Source: Bacillota bacterium
GTDB lineage: Bacteria; Bacillota; Clostridia; Lachnospirales; Lachnospiraceae
Assembly: GCA_023389295.1 (NCBI GenBank)
Contig: JAEWEO010000315.1
Coordinates: 1-9,423 of the forward strand
Length of the DNA stretch: 9,423 nucleotides
Direction: 5' to 3'
Both the position numbers and the translations under genes were made by a program. The notes beneath the pieces were generated by a model. It ran no database searches. It was given only the letters and a program-made list of their open reading frames with translations, and was not told the DNA's origin. Positions 6,090-9,423 of this stretch are shown here, piece by piece; within the stretch, counting starts at the first letter, position 1, and every line of letters starts with the position of its first letter.

Positions 6090-7289
6090 ATGTTGAAAAA
6101 AATTAAAATGGCAGTAATCGGACTAGGTGGTAGAGGAATGGGAATGTTAGAGCTAGTCTTGCTTCCTATGGAGACCATTGAGGTAACGGCAGTATGTGAT
6201 ATCTATGATGATCGTTGTCTGGCAGCAGCGGATTTAGTTGAGACAATGAATGGTAACCAACCACAGATTTATCATGACTATGAGGATTTAATTCAAAATG
6301 CAGATGTAGACGCAGCATACATAGTAACATCCTGGGAGACACATATAAAAATCGCGATTGCGTGTATGGAGAAGAAGATAGCTGCAGCATGTGATGTAAG
6401 TGGAGCATTTTCGATTGATGAATGCTGGGACTTAGTAAAAACCTATGAAAAGACAAAAACTCCGATTATGCTAATGGAGAATTGCTGTTATGGTCGTGAT
6501 GAAATGATGGTTATGAATATGATAAAGAAAGGGCTCTTCGGAGAAGTAGTTCACTGTGAGGGTGGGTATCATCATGATTTACGTAAGGAGATAACATATG
6601 GAAGAGAGAACAGACATTATCGCCTAGACAATTACATGAATCGAAATTGTGAAAATTATCCTACCCATGAGCTTGGACCTATTGCACAGATTTTAGGAAT
6701 AAATCGTGGGAATAAAATGTTGTCATTAGTTTCAATGGCTTCAAAAGCTTCAGGGCTGAATTGTTTTATAAATGAGCAAAAGCCAGAGGATAAGTGGTTA
6801 CAAAATAGCATCTTCCAACAAGGAGATGTTGTAACAACAATAATTAAGTGTGCTCATGGAGAAACTATAACACTTACACTCGATACAACCTTGCCAAGAG
6901 CCTATTCAAGAGGCTTTTATGTGCAGGGAACCAAAGCGATGTTTAACGAACAAAATCGTTCTTTGTTTGTAGATGGCAAGCATAATGAGTGTGATTTTAA
7001 TTGGATGGAGCAGTTTAATAATATAGATTCTTACCGAAAGGAATATGAACATCCCGTGTGGAAGGAATACCTGGAGGAAGGGGTTCGAGGAGGACATGAT
7101 GGTATGGACTGGCTTGTAGTCAAAGATTTTGTAGAAGCTTTATTACATAAGAAACCTATGCCAATTGATGTATATGATATGGTCGCATGGGCTTCTATCT
7201 CTGTCCTATCGGAGCAATCCATTGCTACAGGTTCTGCACCGGTATATATACCTGATTTCACGAATGGAAAATGGATGACAAGGTCATGA
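6090..7289 (+). CDS. GH109-like NAD-dependent glycosidase (Gfo/Idh/MocA fold)
   Basis: A 399-residue protein with an N-terminal Rossmann domain (VIGLGGRGMG, 9-18; Asp37 in VCDIYD for NAD ribose) and a C-terminal Gfo/Idh/MocA alpha/beta domain. GH109 hallmarks are NYPTHELGPIAQILGINRG (189-207), YVQGTKA (277-283), GGHDGMDWL (334-342) and YIPDFTNGKW (386-395). Glu130, Tyr160, His162, His193 and Tyr272 fall, at two constant offsets, on the residues I recall as functionally important in the Elizabethkingia GH109 enzyme. That family hydrolyses alpha-GalNAc (blood group A) by a transient NAD redox step. Unlike Gram-negative members it has no Tat or Sec signal, so it should be cytoplasmic. AGGAGGAG (6079-6086) drives the start at 6090, 33 nt after the GH110-like gene, so the two are co-transcribed. 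A plain sugar dehydrogenase is the less likely alternative, and alpha-galactoside rather than GalNAc specificity is possible. Confidence 0.78.
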   Translation: MLKKIKMAVIGLGGRGMGMLELVLLPMETIEVTAVCDIYDDRCLAAADLVETMNGNQPQIYHDYEDLIQNADVDAAYIVTSWETHIKIAIACMEKKIAAACDVSGAFSIDECWDLVKTYEKTKTPIMLMENCCYGRDEMMVMNMIKKGLFGEVVHCEGGYHHDLRKEITYGRENRHYRLDNYMNRNCENYPTHELGPIAQILGINRGNKMLSLVSMASKASGLNCFINEQKPEDKWLQNSIFQQGDVVTTIIKCAHGETITLTLDTTLPRAYSRGFYVQGTKAMFNEQNRSLFVDGKHNECDFNWMEQFNNIDSYRKEYEHPVWKEYLEEGVRGGHDGMDWLVVKDFVEALLHKKPMPIDVYDMVAWASISVLSEQSIATGSAPVYIPDFTNGKWMTRS

Positions 7290-7387
7290 GGAAGGGCTTC
7301 CCTTTGATGAATGCTCATTGATGCAAACTTTAAGTTTATACAAGTGTAGTATGATCGCTTATGAAATAGATAATCAGGGGGGAGCTT

Positions 7388-9190
7388 ATGAAAATGAAAC
7401 GAAAAAGAACGTTCATTGTTCACAATACAATCTTTGTTAAAATGTGCAGTATCTTCTTTGCAATAATTATTATCATATTTGCATTAGCTATTGGATTGTA
7501 TTCCTGGGGGATTACAAAGATAAAGGATCAGATTCAGAAAGATTTAAAGGTTCAGAACATAAATTTTTCAACCAGCTTAACTACAGAAATCGATCGAATT
7601 ACATTACTTCAATATGAGCTGATTAATGATTGGGACTTAAAAAAACTAACTTTAAATACTCCATATTATTCCGATTATGAAAAATCTAAAATGAAAATTA
7701 ATGTTATAAATCGTATTCTACCGATACAAACAAGCAGTAAATTGGTACAAGAAATTAAAGTTATCATACCTTCCATTAATGAATATATAGGGACGAAAAT
7801 GAACATGGAAATTGATGAGGATACAAAAGAAGTTATCGATATGTATCACAAAGGTATTGGTAAGTCATTTACATATGCGCAGGATAAATGCATGATTTTA
7901 ATTGCATATCCTCTTTTGTATCATAAAACAAACAAAAACCTACAGTTTTTTTTACAGACAACTTTATCCCAAAGAGCAATAAAGGAATATTTAGGAGACT
8001 TGATAACAAGTAGAGATGATAGAGCATTCTTACTGAGTGAAGAATATGATATGTTGATCGGGAATGATAAAGAAGAACAGGAAGAATTTTATAATAAAGT
8101 CAGAAAAAATATTCAAATGAATGAAAATTCAATGAACACAGAGAATGAACTGGATAAGGGAACGTATTTTCTAACACGAAAAATTGAAGGAGAGAAGTAT
8201 TTTATTGTCTATACAAACATTGGAATTCAGGATATCAAGGTGGTTCGATGCATTTCGGAGAATGCGGTGTTTGGTGATTTGAAAAATTATAAAATTTATA
8301 TGGTTATTTTTGCTGTAATATCGGTTATATGTGTCGTGATTTTTTCCATTTATATACGAAAAATAATTCATCGTCCGCTACATGAATTAATGAATGGATT
8401 TGTAAAAGTGAAATCAGGAGACTTAAGTATTAAAATTGAACATCAATATAAAGATGAATTTCGTTATATTTATGATAATTTCAATGATATGATTTTCCAG
8501 CTGAATGATCTGATTAACCAGCAATATAAACAACAAATCTTAATTCAAAAGTCAGAATTAAAGCAGTTGCAGGCTCAGATCAATCCACACTTCTTATATA
8601 ATAGTTTTTTAATATTAAGTAATCGTATCGATGCCGGTGATACAGAGTTTGCAACGGAATTTTGCAGACAGTTAGGTGTTTTTTTTCGTTTTATTACAAA
8701 AAACAAGAGTGGTTTTATTCGATTAGAAGATGAAATGGAACATGCTCTCACTTATTGTAATATTCAGTATGCAAGATTTTCAAAACGAATGGATATGGAG
8801 CTGCAGAAATTACCTGAAATATATGCCGAAGTGCAGGTTCCAAGACTCATTTTACAACCTATCTTAGAGAATATATTTATGTATACACTAGAGGTCATTG
8901 ATTATAAGGGATTCTTAAAAATTTCACATGAGGAGCATAATGACTTCTTAGATATAATTTTTGAGGATAATGGAAATACAGTTACTGATGAAAAAATGTT
9001 AAGTATGAGAGAAATGTTAGTACAGAATGAAGACATCGAAATAACAGGGCTTATTAATATTCATAAAAGGTTACAGCTTGCTTATAACGATCAATGTGGT
9101 CTATTCTTCGAAAGAAGTGAGTACGGAGGATTAAAAGTAATCGTAAGAATACTAATGATGGGAGATGCTTCGAGATGGAAAGATTATTGA
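7388..9190 (+). CDS. YesM/LytS-type sensor histidine kinase
   Basis: A 600-residue membrane sensor kinase. TM1 (about 19-40) and TM2 (about 302-323) flank an extracellular sensing region of about 260 residues. A HAMP linker (324-376) and a coiled connector follow, then the His_kinase box QAQINPHFLYNS (395-406) with His401 as phosphoacceptor, and an HATPase domain with LQPILENIF (489-497, Asn495), EDNG (526-529) and GLINIHKRL (554-562). The N-box is unusual: the K-H-G normally found after LEN is replaced by FMYT. GGGGGGAG (about 7377-7384) supports the ATG at 7388. The gene follows the glycosidases by 98 nt and overlaps the response regulator by 16 nt. In Firmicutes such pairs usually sense extracellular sugar and control an adjacent ABC sugar transporter, so this one probably regulates this glycan-use cluster. 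The ligand is unknown. Confidence 0.9.
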   Translation: MKMKRKRTFIVHNTIFVKMCSIFFAIIIIIFALAIGLYSWGITKIKDQIQKDLKVQNINFSTSLTTEIDRITLLQYELINDWDLKKLTLNTPYYSDYEKSKMKINVINRILPIQTSSKLVQEIKVIIPSINEYIGTKMNMEIDEDTKEVIDMYHKGIGKSFTYAQDKCMILIAYPLLYHKTNKNLQFFLQTTLSQRAIKEYLGDLITSRDDRAFLLSEEYDMLIGNDKEEQEEFYNKVRKNIQMNENSMNTENELDKGTYFLTRKIEGEKYFIVYTNIGIQDIKVVRCISENAVFGDLKNYKIYMVIFAVISVICVVIFSIYIRKIIHRPLHELMNGFVKVKSGDLSIKIEHQYKDEFRYIYDNFNDMIFQLNDLINQQYKQQILIQKSELKQLQAQINPHFLYNSFLILSNRIDAGDTEFATEFCRQLGVFFRFITKNKSGFIRLEDEMEHALTYCNIQYARFSKRMDMELQKLPEIYAEVQVPRLILQPILENIFMYTLEVIDYKGFLKISHEEHNDFLDIIFEDNGNTVTDEKMLSMREMLVQNEDIEITGLINIHKRLQLAYNDQCGLFFERSEYGGLKVIVRILMMGDASRWKDY

Positions 9191-9423
9191 TTGTAGATGA
9201 TGAATGGGATGTCGTTGAATATTTTGAAAGAATATTTTTACAGGAAGAATCTTTGGATTTGGATATCTATAAAGCACACTCTGCAGAGGAAGCGTTGCAG
9301 TGCTTAGAAAAGATCAGAATTGATATTGTCTTTTCCGATATCAAGATGCCAAAAATGAGTGGTCTAGAGATGTATGATATTATCAAAAAGAGTTGGTCCG
9401 AATGCAAAGTGATATTTATAAGT
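9175..9423 (+). CDS. response regulator, receiver domain, 3' end missing
   Basis: The first 83 residues of a response regulator. MERLLIVDDE gives the acidic pair Asp8-Asp9, and IVFSDIKMPKMSGLE (51-65) holds the phosphoacceptor Asp55 and the usual K-M-P-x-M-x-G turn. It begins inside the last codons of the histidine kinase (16-nt overlap, different frame) with GGGAG at 9160-9164 upstream, which indicates translational coupling. Partners of YesM-type kinases are normally YesN-type regulators with a C-terminal AraC helix-turn-helix domain; that part lies beyond the window, so the output domain is inferred. Confidence 0.9.
   Translation, partial: MERLLIVDDEWDVVEYFERIFLQEESLDLDIYKAHSAEEALQCLEKIRIDIVFSDIKMPKMSGLEMYDIIKKSWSECKVIFIS

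Noticed and set aside
7290..7315. Terminator after the GH109-like gene (AAGGG-CTT-CCCTT)
   Set aside because: The stem is only five pairs and no T-run follows, so read-through into the sensor kinase is at least as likely.
7318..7355. Promoter for the sensor kinase (TTGATG and TATGAT)
   Set aside because: The two hexamers are 26 nt apart and no acceptable -35 lies at the right distance from TATGAT.
1..9423. tRNA, rRNA, CRISPR array or insertion sequence
   Set aside because: No cloverleaf-like segment, no regularly spaced repeats and no transposase-like reading frame were seen on either strand; minus-strand frames are shadows of the + strand genes.

Overview
The window reads as AT-rich, densely packed DNA from a low-GC Firmicute, most likely a Lachnospiraceae/Clostridia member. 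The grounds are strong AGGAGG-type ribosome binding sites, AT-rich codons, and a YesM-type sensor kinase beside carbohydrate genes. All intact genes are on the + strand. It looks like a carbohydrate-use island made of two working modules with an eroded module between them.

Left module (1-2951): a zinc alcohol dehydrogenase that is very clearly GatD-like (galactitol-1-phosphate 5-dehydrogenase, N-terminus cut by the window edge), an aldo/keto reductase whose ribosome binding site overlaps the end of gatD, and a PfkB-family sugar-phosphate kinase. Together they fit reduction/oxidation of a hexose or hexitol to a keto-sugar phosphate, then a second phosphorylation (tagatose or fructose route). 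The exact substrate is inferred.

Middle (2952-4295): an apparently decayed L-fucose/L-rhamnose-type operon. fucU (L-fucose mutarotase) is intact, but its Shine-Dalgarno is separated from its start codon by a 40-nt hairpin. Directly after it come the first 15 codons of an FGGY kinase of the rhamnulokinase type, which run straight into a strong intrinsic terminator. Beyond lie a possible C-terminal remnant of a FucA-type class II aldolase, an unidentified coding-like remnant with one in-frame stop, and a near-consensus sigma-A promoter (TTGACA-17-TAGTAT) facing right.

Right module (4296-9423): a right-handed beta-helix protein with the GH110 active-site pattern (alpha-1,3-galactosidase family, blood group B type), and a Gfo/Idh/MocA-fold protein with the GH109 pattern (NAD-dependent alpha-N-acetylgalactosaminidase family, blood group A type). 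These are followed by a YesM/LytS-type histidine kinase and the start of its response regulator, which is cut by the right edge. Neither glycosidase has a visible signal peptide, so both would act on imported oligosaccharides.

The overall picture is intracellular breakdown of alpha-Gal/alpha-GalNAc-capped, perhaps fucosylated, host-type or similar glycans under two-component control. The released galactose or derivatives could be handled by the left module; that link is inference. The most unusual local structures are the hairpin between fucU's ribosome binding site and start, and the kinase remnant fused to a terminator.
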